Source: JBMNCR01 sp049366695 (GTDB lineage Bacteria; Bacillota; Clostridia; Eubacteriales; Alkalibacteraceae). From it: DNA of 36,349 bases. The notes below the pieces were generated by a model. It did no database searches. It was given only the letters and a program-made list of their open reading frames with translations, and was not told the DNA's origin. The number at the start of each line of letters is the position of its first letter. Positions within the stretch are counted from its first letter, which is position 1. A program made the position numbers and the translations under genes. Where the stretch lies: NCBI GenBank assembly GCA_049366695.1, contig JBMNCR010000112.1:1-36349 (forward strand), given 5' to 3'. Positions 18,086-26,929 of this stretch are shown here, piece by piece.

Positions 18086-19364
18086 TTATCTTTCCTCCCA
18101 AACCAGCGAAATCTTCCCAAAATATAGGATAAGATTTTTTAACACTTCCTGAATTACATATAATCACTTTCTCTTCACATTTTATAGAGGCTATTGCAGC
18201 TGCCATAGCTATGCGATGATCATTATGACTATCTACTTCGCCTCCGATTAACTTTTCTCGTCCTTTTATTATTAATCCATCCGTATATTGCACTATATCT
18301 GCCCCTAGTATACTTAATACCTCGGTTATTGCTTCAAGTCGATCAGATTCTTTTATTCTCAATCTTTTTGCATTAACTATCTCAGTCCTCCCATGGCTAA
18401 GTGCAGCCATTACACTCAGTATCGGAACTAAATCAGGACACTGTGAAGCATCGATTGTAATGCCTTTAGTACTAGACATAGTGGTCTTATAACCTAATAA
18501 AATCTTCTCTATTTTTCCACCCATTTTTTCTATAATATTTACTATTACCTTATCACCTTGTAATGAATCGGTTTTTAAATCGTTGCAATATATGTCTCCA
18601 CCCAATACCCCAGCTGTTAACCAAAAAGCTGCTTGTGAATAATCGCCTTCTACAGTGTAATCTGATGCAGTAAACTTTTGATTACCTTTTATGCAAAATG
18701 TTTTGTAATCATCATTAATTATATCTATCCCAAATCTTTTTAGCATTCCTATCGTCATGTCTACATAAGGTTTTGATTCTAATTCAGTTGTAATAATAAG
18801 TTTTGAATCACCTTTGATTAGCGGTAATGCAAACATTAAACCAGTTATAAACTGTGAACTTACATCACCTCTTATTTCATATTCTCCAGATTTCAAGCGT
18901 CCATTTATGGTCAACGGTAATTCGCCATATTTATTTGTATAATATATTTTGTTTTTATCAAAAATTGAATAATATGCATCTAAAGGTCTGCTTACCAATC
19001 TTCCTTTCCCAGTTACTGTAACTTTTTTATCTAAAATTGCTAGTAATGGAATAATAAATCTCAATGTAGAACCTGATTCTTCACAATCAATACTTTCGTT
19101 AATCAACTTCATGTTTGATCGTCCTTGTATTCTCAAATTATAAGTGTTTTTGTACCCTTGAATTTTTTTATATTTTATTTTACATCCAAGAGATTCTACT
19201 GCCATACAAGTAGCCTTTATATCTTGAGACATTAAAATATTCTTAATATTACTAATTCCATCTGATAATGCGGCACAAAATATTGCTCGATGGCTCATGC
19301 TTTTTGAAGGTGGTATATTTACCGACCCTCTTAAAACAGTAGGTGTTACTTCTACTTTTTTCAT
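18063..19364 (-). CDS. aroA: 3-phosphoshikimate 1-carboxyvinyltransferase (EPSP synthase)
   Basis: The enzyme joins phosphoenolpyruvate to shikimate 3-phosphate. At 433 residues with two-domain architecture it shows PSKSMSHRA at 19-27 (phosphate- and PEP-contacting Lys and Ser), VSSQFITGL, EGDYSQAAFW and the C-terminal KESDRL loop. GGAGG lies 7 nt before the ATG. It starts 17 bases after aroB and overlaps aroC by 23 bases, forming the core of a pathway operon. The glyphosate-sensitivity region normally reading LGNAGT is here CEESGSTLR near 93-101, which resembles the class II (less sensitive) type. That assignment is an inference from one segment only. Confidence 0.95.
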   Translation of the reverse strand: MKKVEVTPTVLRGSVNIPPSKSMSHRAIFCAALSDGISNIKNILMSQDIKATCMAVESLGCKIKYKKIQGYKNTYNLRIQGRSNMKLINESIDCEESGSTLRFIIPLLAILDKKVTVTGKGRLVSRPLDAYYSIFDKNKIYYTNKYGELPLTINGRLKSGEYEIRGDVSSQFITGLMFALPLIKGDSKLIITTELESKPYVDMTIGMLKRFGIDIINDDYKTFCIKGNQKFTASDYTVEGDYSQAAFWLTAGVLGGDIYCNDLKTDSLQGDKVIVNIIEKMGGKIEKILLGYKTTMSSTKGITIDASQCPDLVPILSVMAALSHGRTEIVNAKRLRIKESDRLEAITEVLSILGADIVQYTDGLIIKGREKLIGGEVDSHNDHRIAMAAAIASIKCEEKVIICNSGSVKKSYPIFWEDFAGLGGKINELDMGE

Positions 19365-19381
19365 ATAACTTCCTCCAAAAA

Positions 19382-20443
19382 CTAGATATACTCTTTTAAC
19401 TGATGTTTATCCACTGATATTATTAATGATTTTCCTATTTCTTTTAAAAATACTAAGTTTATTTTATTACCATCAAATTTTTTATCCCTATTAATAATTT
19501 CGAATGCCAATTCTTTATCTAAATCTGGATAATTTACTGGCAAATTAAATTTGATAAGTACTTTTTTCAACTTTTCACTAGTACCTATTTTGGTAACTCC
19601 CATTTTTTCTCCTACAACCGAAAAACAATACATCCCAATAGCGACACTTTCTCCATGAGAATATTTTTCATAATTGTAGTATGCTTCAATTACATGACCT
19701 AAAGTATGTCCAAAATTTAATATCCTTCTCAAATCTTTTTCCATTTCATCTTTTTCTACTACTTCTTTTTTTATTGTACAACATTTTTCAATAATGTCTT
19801 CGATATTATTCAACAATTCTTCTGTATCGTAATCAATAAGTTTTTCAAATAGATTTCTGTCATAGATACAACCATATTTTATTACTTCTGCCATACCTTC
19901 AGCAAAATTACTTGAAGGCAATGTGTCTAAAGTCTTCGGATCAATTATTACAACTTTAGGCTGATAAAAACTTCCAACCAAATTTTTCCCTTTAGATAAA
20001 TTAACTCCTACTTTTCCTCCTACACTACTGTCGACTTGCGCCAATAGACTTGTAGGTATTTGTATAAAATCTACGCCCCGAAGGTAAGTTGAAGCACAAT
20101 ATCCTGTTAAATCACCTACTATACCTCCGCCTAAAGCAATTATTACATCTGATCTAGTTATATTATATTCTAAAAAATGTTGATATATCTCTTGAACCTG
20201 CTCAAGACTCTTGCTTTTTTCACCAACTTCAACAATTATCTCATGCATTTTGCATCCCATATTTTTTATTTGTTTGCTTATATGTTTAAGATATATTGGA
20301 GAAACATTCTCATCTGATATAATTACAGCTTTTTCATATTTAAAAAAAGTATTCTTGAGTATATCTAATTGATCTAATATACCTTTTTTTATCATAATTG
20401 AATAATTATGTGTTCTATTTATTTTTACTTTAATATCCCTCAT
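19382..20443 (-). CDS. aroB: 3-dehydroquinate synthase
   Basis: The enzyme closes DAHP to 3-dehydroquinate, the second shikimate step, using NAD and a divalent metal. It is 353 residues from the chosen ATG at 20443, which has AGGAG 6 nt upstream; an in-frame ATG at 20485 would give 14 additional residues without family similarity. Family motifs are GGGIVGD at about 105-111, the QIPTSLLAQVDSSVGGK segment, KNLVGSF and the metal-binding NFGHTLGH. It is the first gene of the aroB-aroA-aroC-mutase run. The gap upstream holds a terminator for the preceding lipoprotein gene, so the operon promoter should lie between about 20445 and 20690, although I cannot place a convincing -35/-10 pair. Confidence 0.95.
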   Translation of the reverse strand: MRDIKVKINRTHNYSIMIKKGILDQLDILKNTFFKYEKAVIISDENVSPIYLKHISKQIKNMGCKMHEIIVEVGEKSKSLEQVQEIYQHFLEYNITRSDVIIALGGGIVGDLTGYCASTYLRGVDFIQIPTSLLAQVDSSVGGKVGVNLSKGKNLVGSFYQPKVVIIDPKTLDTLPSSNFAEGMAEVIKYGCIYDRNLFEKLIDYDTEELLNNIEDIIEKCCTIKKEVVEKDEMEKDLRRILNFGHTLGHVIEAYYNYEKYSHGESVAIGMYCFSVVGEKMGVTKIGTSEKLKKVLIKFNLPVNYPDLDKELAFEIINRDKKFDGNKINLVFLKEIGKSLIISVDKHQLKEYI

Positions 20444-20901
20444 TTGAAACTCCTCAAAAAGTATTTTATATATTATAACATACAACTACTTAATTTTTTA
20501 TAATTTTATAATTTATCACTCTTTATTTGATTCCTATGAATTCTCTATAAACAAATACTTCAAAAACTTCCTCTAGCTTAATTTTAACATTGTATACGTA
20601 ATTACTAAAATAATATTATACTCTGGCAACTCAGTTTATCTTTCCTTACCAAAGTATAAATTGCTTTACTCTTTATGTAAATCTATTGAAAAAGTCTACT
20701 CCATAAGTAGACTAGATGTTATTGGAAATTTCAAAGTTTAAATTGCGCCTAAAATGTAGTAGCAAAACTCGTCAATGGATACTTAAGTATTACAATGAAG
20801 GTAATAATTCACAAGTTCGTACTTTTTCTACCATCTATACGACAAGAACGTCTTCTTAGCTATTACATACACTTATTTATTCGTATATTTGCAATACTCT
20901 A
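20444..20901. other. Gap between aroB and BMP lipoprotein gene
   Basis: About 460 bases with one clear terminator (20688-20713) and a 12-nt palindrome, ATACTTAAGTAT, at 20779-20790. A short plus-strand open frame here overlaps the end of the lipoprotein gene and looks like a shadow. No intact gene was recognised. Confidence 0.5.
20688..20713 (-). terminator. Intrinsic terminator, minus strand
   Basis: An 8-bp perfect stem (AGTCTACT 20693-20700 / AGTAGACT 20706-20713, loop CCATA) is followed on the minus strand by TTTTC. It lies about 190 bases after the BMP lipoprotein stop and separates that gene from aroB. Confidence 0.75.
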
Positions 20902-22008
20902 TTACTTATTATTAGTCTGTGGTATTGTACCTACAACTCCTTTGACAAACCAATCCATAGTTATTAAGTCTTCATCCAGAAGAACATCCCCTTCTTTTGC
21001 TCTAATATTACCATCTTGATCTTTTATTTCACCAGAAAAAACTTGAAATTCTTCTAGCAATATTTTTTCCTTTATCTCAATTACTTTTTCTTCAGCTCCT
21101 TCAGGTGCAAGGGAAGTTAATTTATCTAAATAAACTATGCCTTCACTCAAACTACCCCAATAAGGTATATTAGTCCATGTACCATCAATTACTTGTTCTA
21201 CAGTATTCAAATAGTAATTATCCCAATTCCACATAGGTGCAGTGATATATGCATTAGGTACTAATTCTGCTGCACTAACGTTGTACCCGATAGATGTTGC
21301 ATCGCTTTCTCCAACGGCAATCATAATAGCTATAGAATCTTGATGTTGCGCAGTTACATCACACCCTTCATCTAACATTTCTACTACCGCGGCTTTTTCT
21401 GCTGATGGATCATCCAATATATTTGTCCATCTAACTTGCACTTCTACTTCAGGGTTAACAGATTTTGCTCCTAAAGTAAAAGCATTTATTCCTCTTATAA
21501 CTTCAGCATTTGGAAAAGTAGCTACGTATGCAATTTTATTAGTCTCCGTTTTCATACCTGCTACAATTCCAGACAAATATCTCGCTTGGTACATTCTCCC
21601 ATAGTAATTTGTCATATTATCAGTTGTTTCATAACCTGAACAATGTGCAAATTTAATGTTGGGGAATTCTTTAGACGCTTCTATAGTTCCCTCCATATAT
21701 CCATAGCTTGTAGTAAATATAATTACTGCTCCCTGATCCACCATTTCCCTAATAGCTGTTAAGACTTCACTTTTATCTTCTGGTACATCCTCTTTATAAA
21801 TCGTCTTAACTTGTTCACCTAGTTGTTCTTCTAAATAAACCCGACCATTATCATGGGCAGTAGTATTACCACCATCATTAATTGAACCATTATATATAAA
21901 TCCAACCACTATGTCCTCAGTTCCATTACTATTAGTTTTTTGTGAACATCCCATCAACACAATAGAGAATAATATTACAGTTAATAATAAAGTACCAACT
22001 TTTTTCAT
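20902..22008 (-). CDS. BMP-family substrate-binding lipoprotein
   Basis: This 368-residue lipoprotein has a type II signal peptide with lipobox LMGC (Cys21). The mature domain matches the BMP/Med family of periplasmic-type binding proteins: VVGFIYNGSINDGGNTTAHDNG at the start, AVIIFTTSYGYMEGTIEAS, and a YYGRMYQARYLSGIVAG segment. Family members bind purine nucleosides or related ligands for ABC importers (BmpA, PnrA, YufN). No ABC ATPase or permease gene adjoins it, so it is either an orphan receptor or uses subunits encoded elsewhere. xpt for purine salvage is 3 kb away on the other strand, which is suggestive only. I found no purine-riboswitch fold in the 190-base leader. Confidence 0.85.
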   Translation of the reverse strand: MKKVGTLLLTVILFSIVLMGCSQKTNSNGTEDIVVGFIYNGSINDGGNTTAHDNGRVYLEEQLGEQVKTIYKEDVPEDKSEVLTAIREMVDQGAVIIFTTSYGYMEGTIEASKEFPNIKFAHCSGYETTDNMTNYYGRMYQARYLSGIVAGMKTETNKIAYVATFPNAEVIRGINAFTLGAKSVNPEVEVQVRWTNILDDPSAEKAAVVEMLDEGCDVTAQHQDSIAIMIAVGESDATSIGYNVSAAELVPNAYITAPMWNWDNYYLNTVEQVIDGTWTNIPYWGSLSEGIVYLDKLTSLAPEGAEEKVIEIKEKILLEEFQVFSGEIKDQDGNIRAKEGDVLLDEDLITMDWFVKGVVGTIPQTNNK

Positions 22009-22196
22009 TTTTTCTCACCTCAAAATTTTCTCTTACTGTAAAACAATAAAAACTTCCATTTAAAACCGAAAAACAATACATATTTTAGACATATAAAAAA
22101 TCATCGAAAGCATATAGATGGATATTTTTATATTTTCTGCATAGTATCCGATCTTACAATATTTTTTTCACATGTTTATTCAATAGAATAATTGAA

Positions 22197-23510
22197 TTAT
22201 TTGTATAAAAACGTGGGTAAAGTCACTCCTTTGTTCAATCCTGATACTACTGCTTTCTGCCCAGCTCTTGAAAGAATTCCCTTCATCTTACCCTGGTACA
22301 TATATACTCCGGTAATATTCCTAAATTTTTCCACTCTAAATTCGTCACCATAAAATACGGGAAACTCAGACATATAAGGATCACAATATTCCTGTAATAA
22401 GTAATCATTTCCTGCACATTCATCTATTATTTTACCCCAATTATTTTTATCTAAATCTAATCCCGCATATACGCCCTTAGATCCATATAAATCTATGGGT
22501 TTTATTATCCACTTATCTTTGTTATTTATTATATCTTTTTCTTTGATAATCTTTCTTGTCAGTATTTCAGTATATGGAATATGTTCTTCAATAAATAATT
22601 TTTCTTCATTATTTAAAAATGATAATGTTTTTTCATCATGAAGTATTTTAAAAATCATTTTATTATGTGCTATTTGAGTTTTAATAGGTCCTACAATGCA
22701 TACTTTTCCACTATTACATGCATTTATAAATTGACTTATATCACTATAACTACTGCTAATCTCAGTTGTTACTGCTCTTCTATATACCAAGTCAATAATA
22801 TGTCCATCATGGGATAACACCTCTCCATCAAATTTAATATCACGAATATCAACAATTAATGTTTTATAACCTCTTTTTTCAAGATATTCTTTAAATACTT
22901 TAAATTCATCAATTGTAGCCTTATCTAGAAAGTCTATAATTGCTATTGTAGGGTTTTCTTTATTAAATTTTGAATTCTTATATATTTTTATTAATTCATC
23001 TATCCATGAGTCTATTAATTCAAATGAATACAGATTATACTTCTTAGTTATTTTTTTAAATATATTAGAATCAGAAAATACTCTAACCAATTCTCTATCT
23101 TCATTCATAGCCGAAGTACCATCGGTATTAAATTCACAAAATTTAAAGTTCCCATTAGATTCATTATAAAAAAAATCTATCCGAGCAATAGGCACTAAAT
23201 TGGAATATCCATGATCAGCCAGTATCATTTCTTCTAATGATTCTGAGAAAGGAAACAATCCTCTATAGTGTTCATTATTGATATACTGTTTTGTAACTTT
23301 ATTTATTATTTTCATCATAGTATGTGTAAGGTTTTCAAATGTCTCTATTTGTTTTTTACTAAAAAATTTAGGCATAAATAGAGTATCCACTGGAACACCG
23401 TTGTATATGGCAGTTGATTTAGATATTTTTTTTGTAATATCTTTAAACTCTTTGCTATAATAAGTTGCATTTAATTTTATTTCTTCTAAATACTCACTAT
23501 TTATGGACAC
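22197..23510 (-). CDS. Permuted ATP-grasp ligase (glutathionylspermidine-synthase-like)
   Basis: This 437-residue protein resembles the circularly permuted ATP-grasp ligases related to glutathionylspermidine synthase. Visible elements are FCEFNTDGTSAMNEDRE (about 124-140, the acidic substrate or metal loop), LVYRR near 241-245, and WIIKPIDLYGSKGV (334-347), which would supply the ATP-binding lysine and glycine-rich loop. It begins with GTG overlapping the stop of the glutamate-cysteine ligase gene by one base (TAGTG), with AAGGAGAG upstream, so the two are coupled. That context implies it adds a second group, perhaps glycine, to γ-glutamylcysteine in place of a classical GshB. Substrate identity is inference; no classical GshB-type sequence was seen here. 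Confidence 0.7.
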   Translation of the reverse strand: MSINSEYLEEIKLNATYYSKEFKDITKKISKSTAIYNGVPVDTLFMPKFFSKKQIETFENLTHTMMKIINKVTKQYINNEHYRGLFPFSESLEEMILADHGYSNLVPIARIDFFYNESNGNFKFCEFNTDGTSAMNEDRELVRVFSDSNIFKKITKKYNLYSFELIDSWIDELIKIYKNSKFNKENPTIAIIDFLDKATIDEFKVFKEYLEKRGYKTLIVDIRDIKFDGEVLSHDGHIIDLVYRRAVTTEISSSYSDISQFINACNSGKVCIVGPIKTQIAHNKMIFKILHDEKTLSFLNNEEKLFIEEHIPYTEILTRKIIKEKDIINNKDKWIIKPIDLYGSKGVYAGLDLDKNNWGKIIDECAGNDYLLQEYCDPYMSEFPVFYGDEFRVEKFRNITGVYMYQGKMKGILSRAGQKAVVSGLNKGVTLPTFLYK

Positions 23511-24811
23511 TATTTCTCTCTCCTTAAGATATTTAAATTCAATGCGTGCATATTTATTTCTTTATATTCACCTTTTTTTAATTTTTTTTTCATTTTATTC
23601 GATAAATTTATATCTGATTGTTTCAGATCAATTAACGGTTGTAGATATTTTTTTTCCTCTTCCATCAATCCTGATTGTGATTTTTTAAGTACCAAATCAA
23701 TTAATTCACTTACCTCTTGAAAAACTTCCTTCTCATTGCTAATTAATCTTTTTTTAATATCTTCTACAGTATTATTTGAATATTCTTTTGATAAATTATA
23801 AAAATACTCTAGATTTTTATTGTCATATAAAATACCTTTCCAAAGAGATGCAGCAGCAATACTATAAGGATAAGGAACACTATCTGCCATGCGAATTTCT
23901 ATATATTTCTTTGTTCTAACATCAGGAAAAAACATTGTCAATAGATGAATTATTTGTTCTTCTGTCATTTCTATTTCATCATATATCTCTTTAATCAGTT
24001 TTTCTTCTGTGTAAACAAATTCACCATCAATTAGCGAAATAACACTAGGTTTGTTTAACATATATGTAGCATAATCTTCGTACTCAAATTCAGAATCAAG
24101 TACATCTGGAATAATTCTACATCTGTCATTATCAACATTATTCCATACATTTACTCTAGCAATATTGCCTTCCCACAACTCACCTTCAAAAACAGGAGTA
24201 TTGTCAAATAATAATGAAATAACTGGAGATAAGAAGTTAGCTACTCTAAATTTTTTCCTATAATCAATATTATCTGTATAGTCAACAGCAACTTGTAAAG
24301 ATGCAGTTCCTTTCATCATGTTTAATGCTAAATTCCCTTTGCTTTGTAAATAATTAGACATATATTTATATCTTTCTTTAGGTATAAAGGGTATCTCTTT
24401 TATTTTTGTAACTGGATGATAACCAAGACATAATAAACAATAATTGTTTTTTTCTAATATTGGAAATATATCTTTAGCAAAAGAAATGTATCTATCATCA
24501 ATCTCCTGTATGCTATTACAATTTTTCAAACTTACCTCTATTTGAGCTCCAGGTTCTAAAGTAATATTATCATCATTTTTTTCTAAACTTAAGATATTCT
24601 CACCAACATTACTCTTTTCCCAACCATATTGTAATAATTGCTCCAATATATACTCTACTCCTTTTTCTTCATCATAAGTAATAGATCTAAGAGAATCTTT
24701 ATTAACTATAATATGCTCGATCTCTATTCCTATAGTTAAATCCTTTTTCTCTTTTTCACCTTCTTCTATATATTTTATTATATTGTTTTTATTTATTTCA
24801 AAATATTCCAT
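23510..24811 (-). CDS. gshA: Glutamate-cysteine ligase (GCS2 family)
   Basis: The enzyme makes γ-glutamylcysteine from glutamate, cysteine and ATP, the rate-limiting step of glutathione synthesis. It is 433 residues from ATG 24811 (GGGAG 7 nt upstream); the frame upstream of that point lacks family features. Motifs include the N-terminal GIEIEH (about 28-33), EPGAQIEVS with metal-binding acidic residues, GTASLQVAVDY and the later KKYIEIRMADSVPYP block. This pattern fits the plant/α-proteobacterial GCS2 group rather than the E. coli GshA group. The downstream overlapping ATP-grasp gene is the presumed second-step enzyme. It is divergent from xpt with about 190 bases between. Confidence 0.82.
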   Translation of the reverse strand: MEYFEINKNNIIKYIEEGEKEKKDLTIGIEIEHIIVNKDSLRSITYDEEKGVEYILEQLLQYGWEKSNVGENILSLEKNDDNITLEPGAQIEVSLKNCNSIQEIDDRYISFAKDIFPILEKNNYCLLCLGYHPVTKIKEIPFIPKERYKYMSNYLQSKGNLALNMMKGTASLQVAVDYTDNIDYRKKFRVANFLSPVISLLFDNTPVFEGELWEGNIARVNVWNNVDNDRCRIIPDVLDSEFEYEDYATYMLNKPSVISLIDGEFVYTEEKLIKEIYDEIEMTEEQIIHLLTMFFPDVRTKKYIEIRMADSVPYPYSIAAASLWKGILYDNKNLEYFYNLSKEYSNNTVEDIKKRLISNEKEVFQEVSELIDLVLKKSQSGLMEEEKKYLQPLIDLKQSDINLSNKMKKKLKKGEYKEINMHALNLNILRREK

Positions 24812-25001
24812 AAAGCATCTCCCTTCATGCTTTAAATATAACACAATTAAGTAAATTAATTTATTATTATATACAATTCTTCTATTTATTTTTAATATAC
24901 GTACCGTTATAATATTATTTAAAGTATTTTTAGGAAACATGAAAAGGACATAAAGTAGAATTACATGAATATATATGTGAAATAAAAAGGAGGAAAATGC
25001 A

Positions 25002-25580
25002 ATGGATTTATTAAAAAATAAAATAAAAAAAGATGGATATGTATTAAAAAATGAAGTTCTAAAAGTAGATTCTTTTTTAAATCACCAAATAGATATTTCT
25101 CTTTATAATGAAATAGGAAAAGAATTCAAAAAGCTCTTTAATGATAATAAAATTAATAAAATACTTACAATAGAAACCTCAGGCATAGCTATAGCTGCTA
25201 TAACTGCTCAATATTTTGATAATATACCTGTAGTTTTTGCAAAAAAAACCGAATCTCTTAACTTGGATAAAGAAATTTACTCTAGCGAAGTATATTCATA
25301 TACAAAAGAAAAAAGCTATAATATTATGGTATCAAAAAAATATCTAAATAGCGACGATAAAATTCTATTTATCGATGATTTTCTAGCCAACGGTAAAGCT
25401 TTGCTTGGAATAAAAGAAATAATAGACAAAGCTAACGCAACATTAGTCGGAGCTGGAATAGTTATAGAAAAAGGTTTCCAAGGTGGTGGCGATATTATTC
25501 GAAGCATGGGAATAAATATCAAATCATTAGCTAGAATTGAATCTTTGAACCCGGAATCCATAGTTTTTTACCAAGAATAA
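25002..25580 (+). CDS. xpt: Xanthine phosphoribosyltransferase
   Basis: The enzyme salvages xanthine to XMP with PRPP. The protein is 192 residues, as is usual for Xpt. The PRPP-binding loop ILFIDDFLANGKAL is at about 121-134. An earlier IETSGIAIAA segment (57-66) forms the pyrophosphate-binding turn, and the family C-terminal IESL stretch is present. AAGGAGG lies 9 nt before the ATG. A TATAAT hexamer at 24908-24913 may be its -10, but no good -35 is visible. In Bacillus and many clostridia xpt follows a guanine riboswitch; none of its conserved loop sequences appear in this leader. It appears monocistronic. Confidence 0.92.
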   Translation: MDLLKNKIKKDGYVLKNEVLKVDSFLNHQIDISLYNEIGKEFKKLFNDNKINKILTIETSGIAIAAITAQYFDNIPVVFAKKTESLNLDKEIYSSEVYSYTKEKSYNIMVSKKYLNSDDKILFIDDFLANGKALLGIKEIIDKANATLVGAGIVIEKGFQGGGDIIRSMGINIKSLARIESLNPESIVFYQE

Positions 25581-25599
25581 AAAAAACATTTTTTACATA

Positions 25600-25622
25600 A
25601 CCTATCATAATGTATGGTAGGT
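25600..25622 (+). promoter_or_regulatory. Hairpin covering the DUF421 ribosome-binding site
   Basis: ACCTATCAT (25600-25608) pairs with ATGGTAGGT (25614-25622) with one G-U pair and a 5-nt loop. The 3' arm contains the AGGT of the Shine-Dalgarno for the TTG start at 25630. It could restrict translation initiation. No T-tract follows, so it is not a terminator. Confidence 0.45.
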
Positions 25623-25629
25623 GATTTAT

Positions 25630-26304
25630 TTGGCATATTTTAATATCGGTTTAGAGCTAGTTGTTGGGTATATATCTTTATTTGTTATTACTAAGGTCAT
25701 TGGAAAAACCTTGATAACACAAATTACTCCTTTTGATTTTATTTCAGCCATTGTGCTTAGTGAATTAGTGGGAAATGGTTTGTATGATGATAAAGTAGGA
25801 ATTCCGAAGATACTTTTCGCTATTTGTATTTGGGGAATCTTAATCTATACAACAGAAATACTAACTCAAAAGTTTAAAAGTCTTCGCAGTTTATTTGAAG
25901 GCAGACCATCAATCCTAATTCATAAAGGTAAAATAGTATATAAAGAACTTAAAAAAAATCATATCGATATAAATCAACTACAACATATGTTGAGAATGAA
26001 AGATGCTTTTTCTATTAGAGAGGTAGAATATGCTATTTTAGAGACTGATGGGTCAATAAATATATTAAAAAAATCAAAATATGCATCACCAACTATAAAC
26101 GATCATAAATTACCTGAAAGTCCTATAATTTTGCCTGTCACATTGATAATGGATGGTGAAATTATAAAAGATAACCTTACAGAAATAGGTTTTTCTGAAG
26201 AATGGTTAAAATCACAAATAAAACTCTATGAACTAACAAAAGTCAAAGATGTCCTCTATGCAGAATGGCAGGAAAATAAAGGATTATTTATTCAAGGTTA
26301 TTAA
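25630..26304 (+). CDS. DUF421 (YetF-like) membrane protein
   Basis: This 224-residue protein has about three N-terminal membrane helices and a cytoplasmic DUF421/YetF domain: TPFDFISAIVLSELVGN between helices, GRPSILIHKGKIV at the start of the soluble domain, then LRMKDAFSIREVEYAILETDG. Family members are widespread in Firmicutes, often in sporulation or envelope contexts, and their biochemical role is unknown. The TTG at 25630 is preferred over GTG 25621 because AGGTGA is 5-6 nt upstream. The bases AGGTGATTTATTTG are identical to those at the asnB start. A hairpin overlaps this RBS. The gene ends inside its own terminator. It follows xpt by 49 bases and may be cotranscribed. Confidence 0.8.
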   Translation: MAYFNIGLELVVGYISLFVITKVIGKTLITQITPFDFISAIVLSELVGNGLYDDKVGIPKILFAICIWGILIYTTEILTQKFKSLRSLFEGRPSILIHKGKIVYKELKKNHIDINQLQHMLRMKDAFSIREVEYAILETDGSINILKKSKYASPTINDHKLPESPIILPVTLIMDGEIIKDNLTEIGFSEEWLKSQIKLYELTKVKDVLYAEWQENKGLFIQGY

Positions 26305-26316
26305 ATAATCCTTTTA
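26281..26316. terminator. Terminator overlapping the DUF421 stop codon
   Basis: GGATTATTTA (26281-26290) pairs perfectly with TAAATAATCC (26302-26311), followed by TTTT. The stop codon TAA at 26302-26304 lies in the 3' arm. On the minus strand the tail TTTATTTTCC also allows use by the converging RsiV-like gene. Confidence 0.75.
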
Positions 26317-26320
26317 AAAA

Positions 26321-26917
26321 TCATGACAACATTTTACTTAATAATCCATTTTCTACTATCATATCTTGAATTTCATAAATTGGTATGATAGCATAAGGAA
26401 ATCCTACATAATAGGGGGCAACTTCGTATAATTGAAAATATATTACTAGACTCTTATCAGCAATATAATAGTCCTGATCTGGTTTAATTCCAGGATATTC
26501 ATCAAATAAGGGTAAATCTTGAGCCTTTAATTGAACAAGTACCTTTTCAGATAAGACTTTAATATAATTGCTATTCGGTTTAAACAATTCTGATAATTTA
26601 TAATTTTTCCCAGTTTCAGTATCAAAACTTAGAGAATTTATAATAGTCATAGGATGAGCTCCTTTAAAATCACCTAATCCTATTAAAGATAAACTAAATA
26701 CACCTTTTTCATTTGTTTTAATCTCATAAGATCCACTAATATAAGTTTTTATATCAGGCATCACAAGAGATTTGATTAGTTGTAACATGCTTTTGTATAT
26801 AGTACAGTTCATAACTTGAAAACTATCTATATTATACAAGTATGGATAACAAAAATTAACTGTTTCTGCTAGATAAAGTCGATTTCTAGTAGGTACGGGT
26901 AATTTGATTGATAACAT
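26321..26917 (-). CDS. RsiV/PdaC-like DUF3298 domain protein
   Basis: This 198-residue protein comes from ATG 26917, which has GGTGAT 5-6 nt upstream. The C-terminal part matches the DUF3298 domain found in RsiV anti-sigma factors and PdaC deacetylases: SLSFDTETGKNYKLSELF, then DQDYYIADKSLVIYFQLYEVAPYYVG, and a closing IPIYEI strand. The N-terminal half resembles the preceding DUF4163-like region. There is no membrane helix or signal peptide, so unlike RsiV it looks cytoplasmic, or is secreted by an unrecognised route. Upstream lies a TGTAAC site closely like the promoter of the ECF sigma gene 1.1 kb away. Function unknown; a lysozyme-binding or stress-related role would be pure analogy. Confidence 0.7.
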   Translation of the reverse strand: MLSIKLPVPTRNRLYLAETVNFCYPYLYNIDSFQVMNCTIYKSMLQLIKSLVMPDIKTYISGSYEIKTNEKGVFSLSLIGLGDFKGAHPMTIINSLSFDTETGKNYKLSELFKPNSNYIKVLSEKVLVQLKAQDLPLFDEYPGIKPDQDYYIADKSLVIYFQLYEVAPYYVGFPYAIIPIYEIQDMIVENGLLSKMLS

Positions 26918-26929
26918 AAATATCACCAC

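Noticed and set aside
20722..20850. Peptide resembling the helix-turn-helix of an IS3-type transposase OrfA (KTRQWILKYYNEGN)
   Set aside because: Only about 40 codons with no start, no inverted ends and no second open reading frame; the likeness is too short to call.
20795..21019. Plus-strand open frame overlapping the BMP gene
   Set aside because: It lies mostly antisense to the 3' end of a well-supported lipoprotein gene and has no recognisable domain.
22009..22196. Purine riboswitch ahead of the BMP lipoprotein gene
   Set aside because: I looked for the conserved loop and junction sequences of the purine aptamer on the minus strand and did not find them.
24812..25001. Guanine riboswitch ahead of xpt
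   Set aside because: The leader lacks the aptamer core and a terminator hairpin; only a possible TATAAT is present.
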